Source: Undaria pinnatifida
Taxonomy: Eukaryota > Sar > Phaeophyceae > Laminariales > Alariaceae
NCBI GenBank assembly: GCA_012845835.1
Contig: JABAKD010000019.1
Span: 4,259,994-4,323,993 of the forward strand
Direction: 5' to 3'
Length of the DNA: 64,000 nucleotides
Made by a program: the position numbers and the translations under genes. Below, piece after piece: positions 47,340-64,000 of this stretch. The number at the start of each line of letters is the position of its first letter. The stretch's first letter is position 1. The notes under the pieces are model-generated. The model saw only the letters and a program-made list of their open reading frames with translations. It was not told the DNA's origin and did not search any database.

Positions 47340-50300
47340 AACTCACGTGAGTAAGCACCAAAGTCGGGAAGGAGATGGACGTGGCGTGTCGGGACTGCTA
47401 CCCCCTTCACGTTGGCACTTAGGCAAGAACCGGGCTGGGCGTCGGGAGACGGAGAGAGGGAAATACTCTCTCGGAAAAACGGACGGTGGAAGGGAGAAAA
47501 TCGGATGCTCGGCAGAAGAGGAGGAGACGCAGGAGGTTTCGAAGGGCTGCTCAGAAAATACGCAAAGGTGCAAGGGCTAGGTCGAGAGCAGGGGAACTCG
47601 TCGTGGGTACGTACAACGTTCGCACACTTGCTTCCGAAGGCACGGAAGGCATAGGCCACGCCGAGGTGATCCTGTAGACTTGCGAGGACGCAAGTTGTGA
47701 TATCATAGGATTGCAGGAGGTGAGGCGGAATGGACAAAGTACTTTACGGCGGCGGGGTATGTTGTGTCTTGCTCAGGAGCAGACGGAGGAAATCACGAAA
47801 AGAAGGGGAACCACGGGGTAGGCTTAGCTGTTAGAGAGTCTATCGTGGCAGGGATGGATAAGGGCGACGTCGCGCTTGAGTGCATCAGTGCTAGATTGAT
47901 GAAGGTTCGCATCCAACTCAAAGAGAAATCCAACGGGGTGCCTTTCATTGTAGGCTATGCTCCAACTCTCGACAAGACCACCAGCGAAAATGATTACTTT
48001 TGGAGTTCACTTGACGAGGTAGTCAAGGGGGTACCCAGTAGGGACCACCTCCTTGTCCTGATGGGCGCAAATGCTCGTACTGGCACGAGAGGGATCGGGT
48101 GGACCGACAGCAAGGTATTGGGTGCATACGGACGTGACGAACTGAACGACAACGGAGAGCGACTATTGATTCACGGAACTGATAACAAACTCGCCCTCCT
48201 CAACACGTGCTATGCTACACCTACTCGTGGTATATCGTACGTTTCAGAGTCCTAACCGAGGAAAGGCCCAGTACAGGCTTGACTACATACTGACACGGCA
48301 AGTGGATAGACGATTGGTACGTAATGTCACTGTGCGGACCCCACCCAGGGAGAACGCCGAGTCGGACCATCACCTCGTAATCGGAAATATTCGCCTTTTG
48401 GGCCGCAGCGCACCAAATCGTCCAACGAGAGTCATCAAAAACCGGCGAGCTACTGATCTACCAAGATTAATGGCGGACCCGCATCTCTGAATGAATTTCC
48501 AAGACGCGATAGCAGTCAAGCTTGCCTCCCCGATACCCAATACCAATGCCGGAAGCGTTGATGACATGACCTCATCACTAACCGAGACGCTACTGTCGAA
48601 TGCGGCCGACATAGCGCCCCCTATTCGGCGCAGACAAGTACCGGGGGGCTAGTGTGCGACCGAGGAGACGAAAGCGGAGTTGAACGCACGATGGCAGGGC
48701 AGGGAAGACGAGAGGAAACGGGTCCGTTCTGCTCCAAACGATCGTGGTCTACGGCGAGCCTTGAAGGCGACCACCAAACAGCTTAAACGCACGCTGACGG
48801 AAGCTGTACGAAGGTTCTTCGAAGATTACGTTAGCCAGCTCGAAGGGCGTATCCGAGAAGGTGGTCAATTTGGTTCCTACAAACACTTAAAGGGGATGGA
48901 TGTGGAAGGGAAGAGGACGTTTAACCCGCAGTACATCAAGGACGAGGAAGGTCGATTGCTGCGGGAAAATGCCCTCATCCACGAGCGGTGGGTGAAGCGG
49001 TTTCATAAACTGCTTAACACCAAGTCGCCGACCCTTGACCCGAACATTGTGGACGAACTTGAGCAGTGGCCCCCGTGCAGACCGCTGGACGATGTTCCGT
49101 CTAGGTACGAAGTAGAGGAGGCGATCCTTGCTTTGGCAAACCGAAAGGCGGTAGCGCCCGATGGTTTTGGCCGACGAAGGAGAATTGAACACTCTTGGAA
49201 AGTTCTACGATATCATCGTCGCTGTGTGGAGGGGAGGTGGCGTGCCGCAACAATGGAAATATGCAACGACTTAGGTGCTTCACAAGAAGAAAGATCGGAC
49301 TGAGTGTGGCAATTATCGTGGAATTTTCCTCGTGGCTCACGCCGGCAAAGTACTCCTCAAAGTCATCGCGGGTTGCCTGAGTGACTATTGCGAACGCGAG
49401 AACATTCTGCCGGAGGAATAGTGTGGGTTCAGACCCCAACGCTCGACGGTTGACATGATGTTCGTAGTACGACGACAGCCGGAACTGGCCCGGAAGAAGG
49501 ACACCCCCTTGTACCTCCCCCTTGTACCTGTGCTTTGCGACCTCACCAAAGCATATGACTCCGTCGACCGAACCCTTCTGTGGGATGTCCTGGCTCGTTT
49601 CGACGTGCCACCGAGAATGCTCGCCGTCATCCGCCAATTCCACGACGGCATGCAAGCATGCGTGCGGCTGGATGCTGCAAAGTGCTCGAAAAATTTCGAC
49701 GTGGGGCAAGGTCTCAGGTAAGGATGCGTGCTCGCGCCACTGCTGTTCAACATGTTTTCACGGCGGTACTGCGTGTGGCCGAGAAACGCTTCTTCGTTGA
49801 TGCAGCCATCACGGATAACATGGTGCAGCGCCAACGAAAGAAGGAGAAAGGCGAGAAGAAGGGCACTCCACGCACACGCACAGTCGACGGGCGGAGGGGG
49901 AAGGAGGAGGAGGAGGAGGAGGTGCAGAGATTTGTGGAGTATGCTGTACGCGGACGATGCGGGCATCGTATCGCGATCATCAGAAGGGCTGGAGAGGATG
50001 ATGACGGTGATCGTGACTGCGCGCTCGGCGTTCGGGCTTACGGTCTCCGGGGCAAAAACAGATATTATGTGCCTGCAAACCAAAGGCGGGGGGAAGGTGT
50101 CGTTCACAATCAATGCAGCCTGCCAGGTATACAAACAAACAATCGAGTTTGTGTACTTGAGCGGGGATATCACCGCAGACAGAGACCTGAGCATTGAAAT
50201 AACGCGGCGTCTTCAGAGAGTCTGGGCGTGCTTCCAGCGGTACAAGATGGAAATCTATGATCGCCCGGGTGCGCGCTTGCGGTTGAAGGTGCGGTTGCTG

Positions 50301-51230
50301 AAAGCTGAGGTGGTCGAGACTCTTCTTTACGGGGCATGACGTGGAGCCCGAACAAGCCTGAGTATGACAGGCTATGACGGGTTCACCACTCCGTGCTTGT
50401 TCGATGCCTCGGATGGCGGAAACGGAAGCGCGACGACCACACCCTATCGTACGCCGACGCGCTTGCCAAGACAGCTTTCAAGAGCATAGAGGCGATAGTG
50501 CGCAAACGGAGGATATTGTTTGCGGGATTCGTACCACGTATGGGGGAGGAGCGTCTGCCACAGAGGATGATGTTTGAGGAGATTGTTGGGGGTAAGGGCT
50601 ACTCAGGGGGGCAAGAGAGGGACTGGCTGGCTCATCTGAAGGAGGACATGTCGGTCTTTGGAATCAAATTCGAAGGGTGGCGAAAGGCTGCTCAGAAGAC
50701 CGGCAGATGGTTTCGACGACTGGAGGAGGGAGCCGAGTTGTTCACGCGGAATTTGCATGAAACGGGGAGACGCAAAGCTGCAGAGCGACGCGCAAAGGCT
50801 GCGGCAGCGCCATCCACCGTCGGCATCTCTAAGCGGCCGGCGGGAGGGGGGAGGAGGGAGGGGGGAGGGGGGAGGGGGGAGGGGGGGAGGGGGGGAGGGG
50901 GGGAGGGGGGGAGGGGGGGAGGGGGGGAGGGGGGGAGGGGGGGAGGGGGGGGAGGGGGGGAGGGGGGGAGGGGGGGAGGGGGGGAGGGGGGGAGGGGGGG
51001 AGGGGGGAGGGGGGGAGGGGGGGAGGGGGGGAGGGGGAGGGGGGAGGGGGGGAGGGGGGAGGGGGAGGGAGGGAGGGGGGACGGGGGAGGGGGGGAGGGG
51101 GGGAGGGGGGAGGGGGGGAGGGAGGGCGTCCTGCCCAAGAGACTGAAGTCTGGGTCTGGCCATAATCGTCTTAAAATTTGTGGGGCTTCCAATGGCCGTC
51201 ACAAGAGAGCGTAAGACCGCCGTGACTTCT
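47340..51230 (+). mobile_element. Decayed APE-type non-LTR retrotransposon (LINE)
   Basis: Translated pieces in successive frames follow the order of a CR1/Jockey-like LINE ORF2. An APE endonuclease comes first: GTYNVRTLA near 47.60 kb, GLQEVRR near 47.72 kb, then the NGERLLIHG, YRLDYILT and SDHHLVI blocks to about 48.4 kb. The reverse transcriptase follows: NRKAVAPDG near 49.14 kb, [20 protein letters not shown] near 49.56 kb and the catalytic YADD at about 49.95 kb. The C-terminal part has KAEVVETLLYG, RILFAGFVPRMGEERLP and WLAHLKEDM. The element nicks target DNA and copies its RNA into the site. This copy is dead: stops fall at about 47,675, 48,490, 48,651, 49,721 and 50,339, and the frame shifts near 47.75, 48.22, 49.17, 49.43 and 49.8-49.9 kb. 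No ORF1 or target-site duplication was recognised, and the 5' limit is approximate. Fairly recognisable residues suggest moderate age. Confidence 0.92.
50847..51125 (+). repeat. G-rich (GGGGGGA)n array in LINE 3' part
   Basis: About 280 bp made of runs of four to seven G separated by single A, with occasional GGAGGGAGG variants, close behind the LINE's last recognisable protein segment. It reads open in several frames only because it encodes Gly/Arg/Glu or Pro-rich peptide. Strong G-quadruplex potential on the plus strand. Confidence 0.9.
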
Positions 51231-51339
51231 TCGCATTGTTGCGTTCTCTCCCCAGTGCCATTCATGATGCACTTGATACCCTCTATGAGCCCACTTCCGT
51301 CTTTAGTCAGTTCCTAGGGTCCGCTATTATGACATTTTT

Positions 51340-51485
51340 TCCCTTCTCCTTTCCTTGATTCCTCTGCTTGTCTTTTCTTGCTTTTCTTGTCTTTTCTTGT
51401 CTTTCCTTCCTTTTTCGCTTTTCGCTTTCTTGTATTTCCTTTCCTTTCCTTCATCTTCTTTTCTTTTCATTGTTTTTTTTTTTCC
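51340..51485 (+). repeat. Pyrimidine-rich tract (CTTTTCTTGT-type)
   Basis: About 145 bp of nearly pure pyrimidine with repeated TTTTCTTG and CCTTTC blocks, ending in a T run. It lies 110 bp after the end of recognisable LINE sequence and could be that element's 3' tail or an independent array. Confidence 0.7.
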
Positions 51486-52009
51486 AATTGACTCGCGTCT
51501 GTCGTGCATATGTGTAGTGATAGGTACTACGTGTAATATATACGTGGTAGTCTTTCTTGGGTGGCAAGCGGTGTAGTCGGTTTTTCCAGGCGCGAGTAGT
51601 GAGACGTATGCACCAGTATGGGCCTGGCACATCGTAGGCTGACGTCCCGATTTCACTTTTATATGTTTTCTGGTGGAGGCATGAATTGCGTCAGCTGTGA
51701 TGTATGCGTATACCACCTTTGGTTTGTGTTTTTTCCCTGGGGTATTCCTCAGCTCCAGAGTGACTGGAGCCTGTCCTGTGACCACGGACTTGATTATGCT
51801 AGTTAATGTGAGAACAACAACTGGCACAACCAGTACAAATTTGTACTGGCTGGAGTCATATACTTCGAAGTATATATACTAGGGCCGAGCTCTACTAATT
51901 GACACATCGGCACGTGCTATTGACTGATGTTGCCACTTGCCACTGCTGTTGTTATTGTCTCCCTCACTGGAGCACACGTTACATCTCGTGCCCCCAGCGT
52001 TCGGCGTGT

Positions 52010-52165
52010 AGTAGGGTTTTCCCTAAAATAAGGCGGTCTGAAGAAGGCGGCACCCCGATATAGGGCGGTCAAAATCGCTTGACGCGACTGGGGAATCGCA
52101 CTCATACCCTGGAATGAGCGAGGCGGCTTCCTCCAATAAGGCGGTCATGTCGCCCTGCCACAACA
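52010..52165 (+). repeat. Family F repeat (GGCGGT)
   Basis: AATAAGGCGGTCTGAAG, CCCCGATATAGGGCGGTC, CTTGACGCGACTGGGGAATC and CCTCCAATAAGGCGGTCATG. Confidence 0.78.
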
Positions 52166-52624
52166 CCGCCACCGCCTTCCCGGGGGGGGGCTGCTGTAAG
52201 CCCAAGTAGTTTGATTGGGCAGGAACAAAGTTGCGTCACATCACGACTCACGACGACAGAAAATATGGAGAGTTTCAGCACTACAGAGAGCGCCAACGCG
52301 CCTATTCGTAATCGTAGCGGCTATTAATAGAGCCCCTCCATCTCGTCGCCCAACCCTGATAATGCGCCCTTCCTTCCTTCCCACCCCTGCGCTCCAGGTG
52401 CTGCTATTAATATTAGGGCCTAATAGAACAAACGACACAAGTCACCCCCCACATTTATCATGCACCGCATCTGGTACCGGGTACTATGAATATGAGACGC
52501 ACTGCTGCAGCTACTGGTGTTGATGCGTCTTTGTTTTTAATATTACCAGAATACATGTGCCTCCTGTCGCGTTTGAGAAATCCATTGGCCACAGGCCAGA
52601 AGAAACGATATCAGGAGACAGTCA

Positions 52625-52770
52625 GTCAAGCGAGACCGTCCGTCGGCCAGTCAAGCGCATAAAACCGACCTTTCCATACTGAAACCTAGTACTTTGGCGT
52701 CCGTCAAGGTAAATAGCAAGAAAATCACCGTCGGTCAAGGAGTCAAGGGGCCGTCCCCTGACATCTTCGC
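52625..52770 (-). repeat. Family K repeat, reversed
   Basis: CCGTCCGTCGGCCAGTCAAG, TTGGCGTCCGTCAAGGTAAA and ACCGTCGGTCAAGGAGTC. Confidence 0.75.
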
Positions 52771-54597
52771 CCGGAATAGAGTTGGGGTTATCATCAAGTT
52801 CGTAAATATAAAGAACGTTTTATCTTTCACATGCCAACAAAACGGTCCTTAAATTTCCGTACCGAAGTAGTGGTAGATCTTTTGGGCTTGCAACACATGA
52901 GGTCTCCAACAGAGTGCAAGCGGCCAAGCAACGAACGGGTGAGTGAGGTCTCAATCCCACACACTTCTCGAGCGTCCGGGTGAATGCTGGGAATTTATGT
53001 TATGTGTCTGTGAACCTGCTGCTGTGGCGCGCGTGATATCAGACGGTTTGGTTGTTGCTGCTGTTTGCCTCACGGGTTGGAGGCGCTACGAAAGAACGAA
53101 CATGTCCGGCCGTACACTAACTGTCAGTGAGTGCTGGTGCTTCTTGTGCGATTCAGCGTAGAAGCGGAGCATGAAACATCACCCCAGCAAACACCCCATG
53201 TGCTAGCTTCAATTTATCTCCAACCACTCTACTGCAAATGAACAGCACGCGCGCGGATGCTAGATTCAATGCACACTCACTGGTGGGGGTGGAGGGGCTT
53301 GATGGAGTGTCTTTGGGCGTGTGGGGAAGAACGTAGAAGTAGTTCAGTTTCGCGCGTGCGGAAAAATTATCACAGGGATTTCTAGTGTATTCGGAGGCGA
53401 ATTTCACGTACGTCCTTTCGTCCTTTCATGTTGTCATGTTCGAACCTTGAACCTCCTCTCGGTGCCCATCTCTCGTTACACGACGTGCAACCTCTGTCCC
53501 GCTTCCCGTGAACACTATGAAGGTGAGCGTTGAAATTATTTCGGCGAGCGCGGTCATGGAATGTTGTGCTCGTCGGTGCTTTCGTTCCAATGGGTCCTCC
53601 GTAAATTGAACCAGGCTCTCCTAATGCAATGGCCGCATAGCATGTGTGGCATCAAGCATGTGTTGGTGACAGGATGTGCTTCTCTGAGCACGGTGCCATG
53701 GTGGCGGTCATTTAGCATGCGCGGGCGCACAGCGGAACATCCATAGCATGGTTGCGCTCGTTGCACTCGAGATGGAAAAAGAAAAAGAGCTGTGCCCCGC
53801 GTTTCGCTTTTCTAACATGCCAACAAGCAAGCAAATCTGCGGCGTTCGACTGCCGCAAGAGTACCTTGCGCGTTTCGTTTTGCGTACATATATGAAAGTC
53901 CGGAAGGTGGCGTGATACCTCTGCCGGTTCATGTTTGACAAGCGAAACCTAAACCGACGCACCGCGCTCTTGAGCCTGACACTTGTAACTACAGCTACGT
54001 GGACGGTACCGGCGATGCGCAGCAGCCATGGAGGCGCCTTTACCGCGCTCTCAACCCGCGACTTATATCAGATAAAGAACCAAAATATGTATTTCGCTCT
54101 ACCTGGTACATGTTTTACAGGGTCTTTTACGGTTCACGAGCGGGCGTCGACTCAGCTACCCTAGCCCTAAAAGCCCTAATCCAAGCCCCACACCTTACCC
54201 AGGCTAAGGCCAAGGCTCCGACCCGACCCAATGCCTGATTAGAATGTCCGGACCAGTTCAAATATTGAAATACATTTGGTACCTGGTGCGTTATGTGGTA
54301 TTGTATGTTTTGTGAGTTGAGAACGCCGCCGAGGCTGCTGCAGCCGTGCTGCAGCCGTGGGCGGTGCGATTGAAGTACCCTGCCTGCCTACAGAGCAGCA
54401 GCGCCAATATCGAAAACACCAACCACCCGGGACAGGTGTGTAACCTTTTTCGGCCGCTAACAACACCCCCCGTCCCAGCTCCAATGTGATTATACCAAAG
54501 GTGGATTACGTACCACGAAGTTCGTAAAACATCTGGAAACAGTATTTGTTGTAGTGCAGATGACCATAACTAACAAAAATACTAGGATGCTACATTC

Positions 54598-54875
54598 CAG
54601 GGCTTTTCACGGGTCATGACCCAACCCGCGGGTCGAGTCAAGGGGGTTTCAAAATCTTGCGGGTCGGGTCGAGTCGGGTCAATAGGCCTCGAAATCTCGC
54701 GGGTCGGGTCGGGTCGGGTCAGGAGGATTTAAAATCTCGCGGGTCGGGTCGGGTCGGGTCAGGAGGTTTTCAAATCTCGCGGGTCGGGTCGGGTCGGGTC
54801 GGGTCAAGACGTCTCGAAATTCTCGCTGACCCGACCCGACCCGACCCGACCCGACGCGACCCGTGAAAAGCCCTG
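54598..54875. mobile_element. hAT-like MITE with GGGTC array
   Basis: Ends CAGGGCTTTTCACGGGTC and GACCCGTGAAAAGCCCTG are perfect 17-18 bp inverted repeats with the CAGGG start typical of hAT elements. Flanking octamers CTACATTC and CCAAATTC match at six of eight bases, in keeping with an old 8-bp target duplication. The interior is about five units of CGCGGGTCGGGTCGGGTC plus a short spacer, then the complement near the right end. No transposase. Confidence 0.75.
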
Positions 54876-55399
54876 CCAAATTCGACGAGTAATACAGATA
54901 CTAGTAATGGGCAGAACTGGGAATGTACCCACTTAAACCACATGAAAGAAACGCGAGAAAGCTGAAACTTCAAAATTTAGTAAGGAGCTTGCCGAAAGAG
55001 ATACTGCGAGCATTAGCTGACAGGGGTGCATGGGAGAAAGTAACGATGGGGCGAGGTGGAATACGGTGGGATACCGTAGTCGCAATATGTGGAAATACCT
55101 ATTATTCGGAGGAAACCAAGGAGACACGCTCCGTCCATACGATCGTAGAGAAGTTTGAGGGGGTACAAGGGAAAGGTTACAGCTACGAAGAACGTAAACA
55201 AGGAAGAATGTTTAGAGATACGTGGGGGGTCAAAGAAAGAGACCGGAATGAAAAGTTATTGACATGGCCCGCTGGACTGCGCGAAATAAGTTTGGGGTGT
55301 GCAAGACCGTAGTAAAAGAAAGTACCACAGGTTCGAAGGGAAAGGCTAGAGCTAAGAAGGACGTGCTTGAGGAATGACAGTTGGAGATGCATGCTTATG

Positions 55400-55795
55400 C
55401 GGCGTTAAAAGGAAGAGATAGGAATGAAAGAGTATTTTCACGGCCCAATGGACTACGCGAAACCGCCTTTACTGCATTTTCTTGTGGGGAGCCTGGACCA
55501 GCCAGAAAGGGGAGGAACAACGCTCACAGAGCTGCCCTTGTGGCAACGCAAGCTGGGTACGTTAGATGATGGCGGGAAAGCGATCGCTATCCTAGGGCAT
55601 AGATGGTGGCGACGGACGGCCGAAGAAGAACGAGATATGGCAAGCAACAGCAGTTATTATGTAGTACGTGGTATATGGAAGAATTTTGCTGAACACCCAA
55701 AAGTTTGAGGTGCCTCTATTATGAATAGGCGCGGTGCTCCGTTCTGAAAGGGATGCGTGGTCAAAATGGTCAAATGACTAAAGCAAGCAACATGT
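55400..55795 (+). repeat. Family H transposon remnant
   Basis: AGAGCTGCCCTTGTGGCAA, AAGCGATCGCTATCCTAGGG, GACGGCCGAAGAAG and AAAGGGATGCGTGGTCAAAA align with the 9.4 and 36.9 kb copies. The translation has GKAIAILGHRW and SERDAWS. An open stretch just upstream (54,923-55,312, with ERDRNEKL) repeats its ERDRNE-like words near 55.42 kb and may belong to the same element. Confidence 0.6.
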
Positions 55796-55901
55796 GAGTT
55801 CGCCCCCGCCCCTCAGCTTCATCCCCCTTACTGCGACACCATTTAACGTGTTTATTTTTAACCCGCATATATTTCCCCCCCGTCTCTCTCTCCGGCTTCA
55901 G

Positions 55902-63679
<7,778 letters not shown>

Positions 63680-63756
63680 GAAGGTTTTCGTGTAGGTGTC
63701 ACAAGGCGTGTCACCCGCCAATTTGGCCGCTCGTGTACCCTTTTTCTCCTAGTATA

Positions 63757-63845
63757 GACGCTCTTAATGCCTTTATACCTGGAAACCTTTTCGGGACAAA
63801 CTACTTAGAATTGGTTTAGGGAGGGGTTTTGGGGCTCTAAAGGGG
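63757..63845 (+). repeat. Family B, single unit after the last gene
   Basis: TTAATGCCTTTATACCTGGA, AACCTTTTCGGGACAAAC, TACTTAGAATTGGTTTAGGG and AGGGGTTTTGGGGCTCT. It may fall in the 3'UTR of the tRNA-binding gene. Confidence 0.82.
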
Positions 63846-64000
63846 TTGAATCGGGTGCACCGCTCTGTACCAGCGTACAGATAGATAGCTGCGTACTTGC
63901 CGTAAAAGAGATGGCGCTTGGTAACACTTGAACTTGACGTTATCGATCGGAGGCTCGCTTGAGTTCCGAGACCGTTGGGGTTGATGTTGGTGCTGCAGTG

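Larger units (their letters stand above)
51486..55901. other. Repeat-rich region before the tRNA-binding protein gene
   Basis: Contains a family-F copy, a family-K copy, the hAT-like MITE and a family-H remnant, listed separately. Open frames at 52.9-54.2 kb show no motif. An upstream noncoding exon of the tRNA-binding gene may lie in its last kilobase. Confidence 0.4.

Noticed and set aside
47087-47737. 216-codon minus-strand frame
   Set aside because: Antisense shadow over the LINE endonuclease region, with no motif.
50603-51265. Proline-rich and glycine-rich 160-270 codon frames
   Set aside because: Produced by the GGGGGGA array behind the LINE coding part.

Overview
The window is nuclear DNA from a photosynthetic stramenopile, most likely a brown alga or close relative. 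Three things point there: a fucoxanthin-chlorophyll-type antenna gene, two plastid proteins whose N-termini are a signal peptide followed by an ASAFAP-like motif (ASAFVP and CQAFVRPS), and genes split into short exons by GT-AG introns of up to about 5.7 kb. Nearly all the length is intron and repeat. I rebuilt the genes by hand from splice sites and phase continuity; no search was run, and no long open frame alone reveals any of them.

Layout. (1) 1.4-13.9 kb, plus strand: an eight-exon DUF676/ROG1-like alpha/beta hydrolase whose nucleophile-elbow serine and probable catalytic histidine both appear replaced. (2) 13.9-19.3 kb: intergenic space between convergent genes. (3) 29.7-19.3 kb, minus strand: a complete five-exon light-harvesting chlorophyll-binding protein. 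(4) 45.1-31.6 kb, minus strand: a protein with one N-terminal C2 domain and a C-terminal membrane region; its last exon is uncertain. (5) 46.0-46.2 kb: an unidentified exon-like open stretch. (6) 47.3-51.2 kb, plus strand: a decayed APE-type non-LTR retrotransposon (LINE) ending in a 280-bp G-rich array. (7) 55.9-63.7 kb, plus strand: a complete four-exon, plastid-targeted, stand-alone tRNA-binding-domain (OB-fold) protein.

Between and inside these genes lie at least a dozen dispersed repeat families: a terminal-inverted-repeat MITE with about eight copies, two of them carrying internal tandem arrays; a tRNA-derived SINE; a foldback element; a hAT-like MITE; a ~105-bp unit found both in tandem and dispersed; and several short families of unknown type. 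There are also long simple arrays (CT, CCCAA, CACCG/CACCA, TAG, GGGGGGA). I saw no rRNA gene, no convincing functional tRNA gene, no CRISPR array and no operon-like grouping.

The host genes do not form one pathway. The antenna protein and the tRNA-binding protein both act in the plastid; the hydrolase and the C2 membrane protein are probably lipid- or membrane-associated. I found no clear multi-gene new system. The best leads are the putative pseudo-lipase, the C2-plus-membrane-hairpin protein, the plastid tRNA-binding protein and the perfect 30-bp-arm hairpin in one of its introns.
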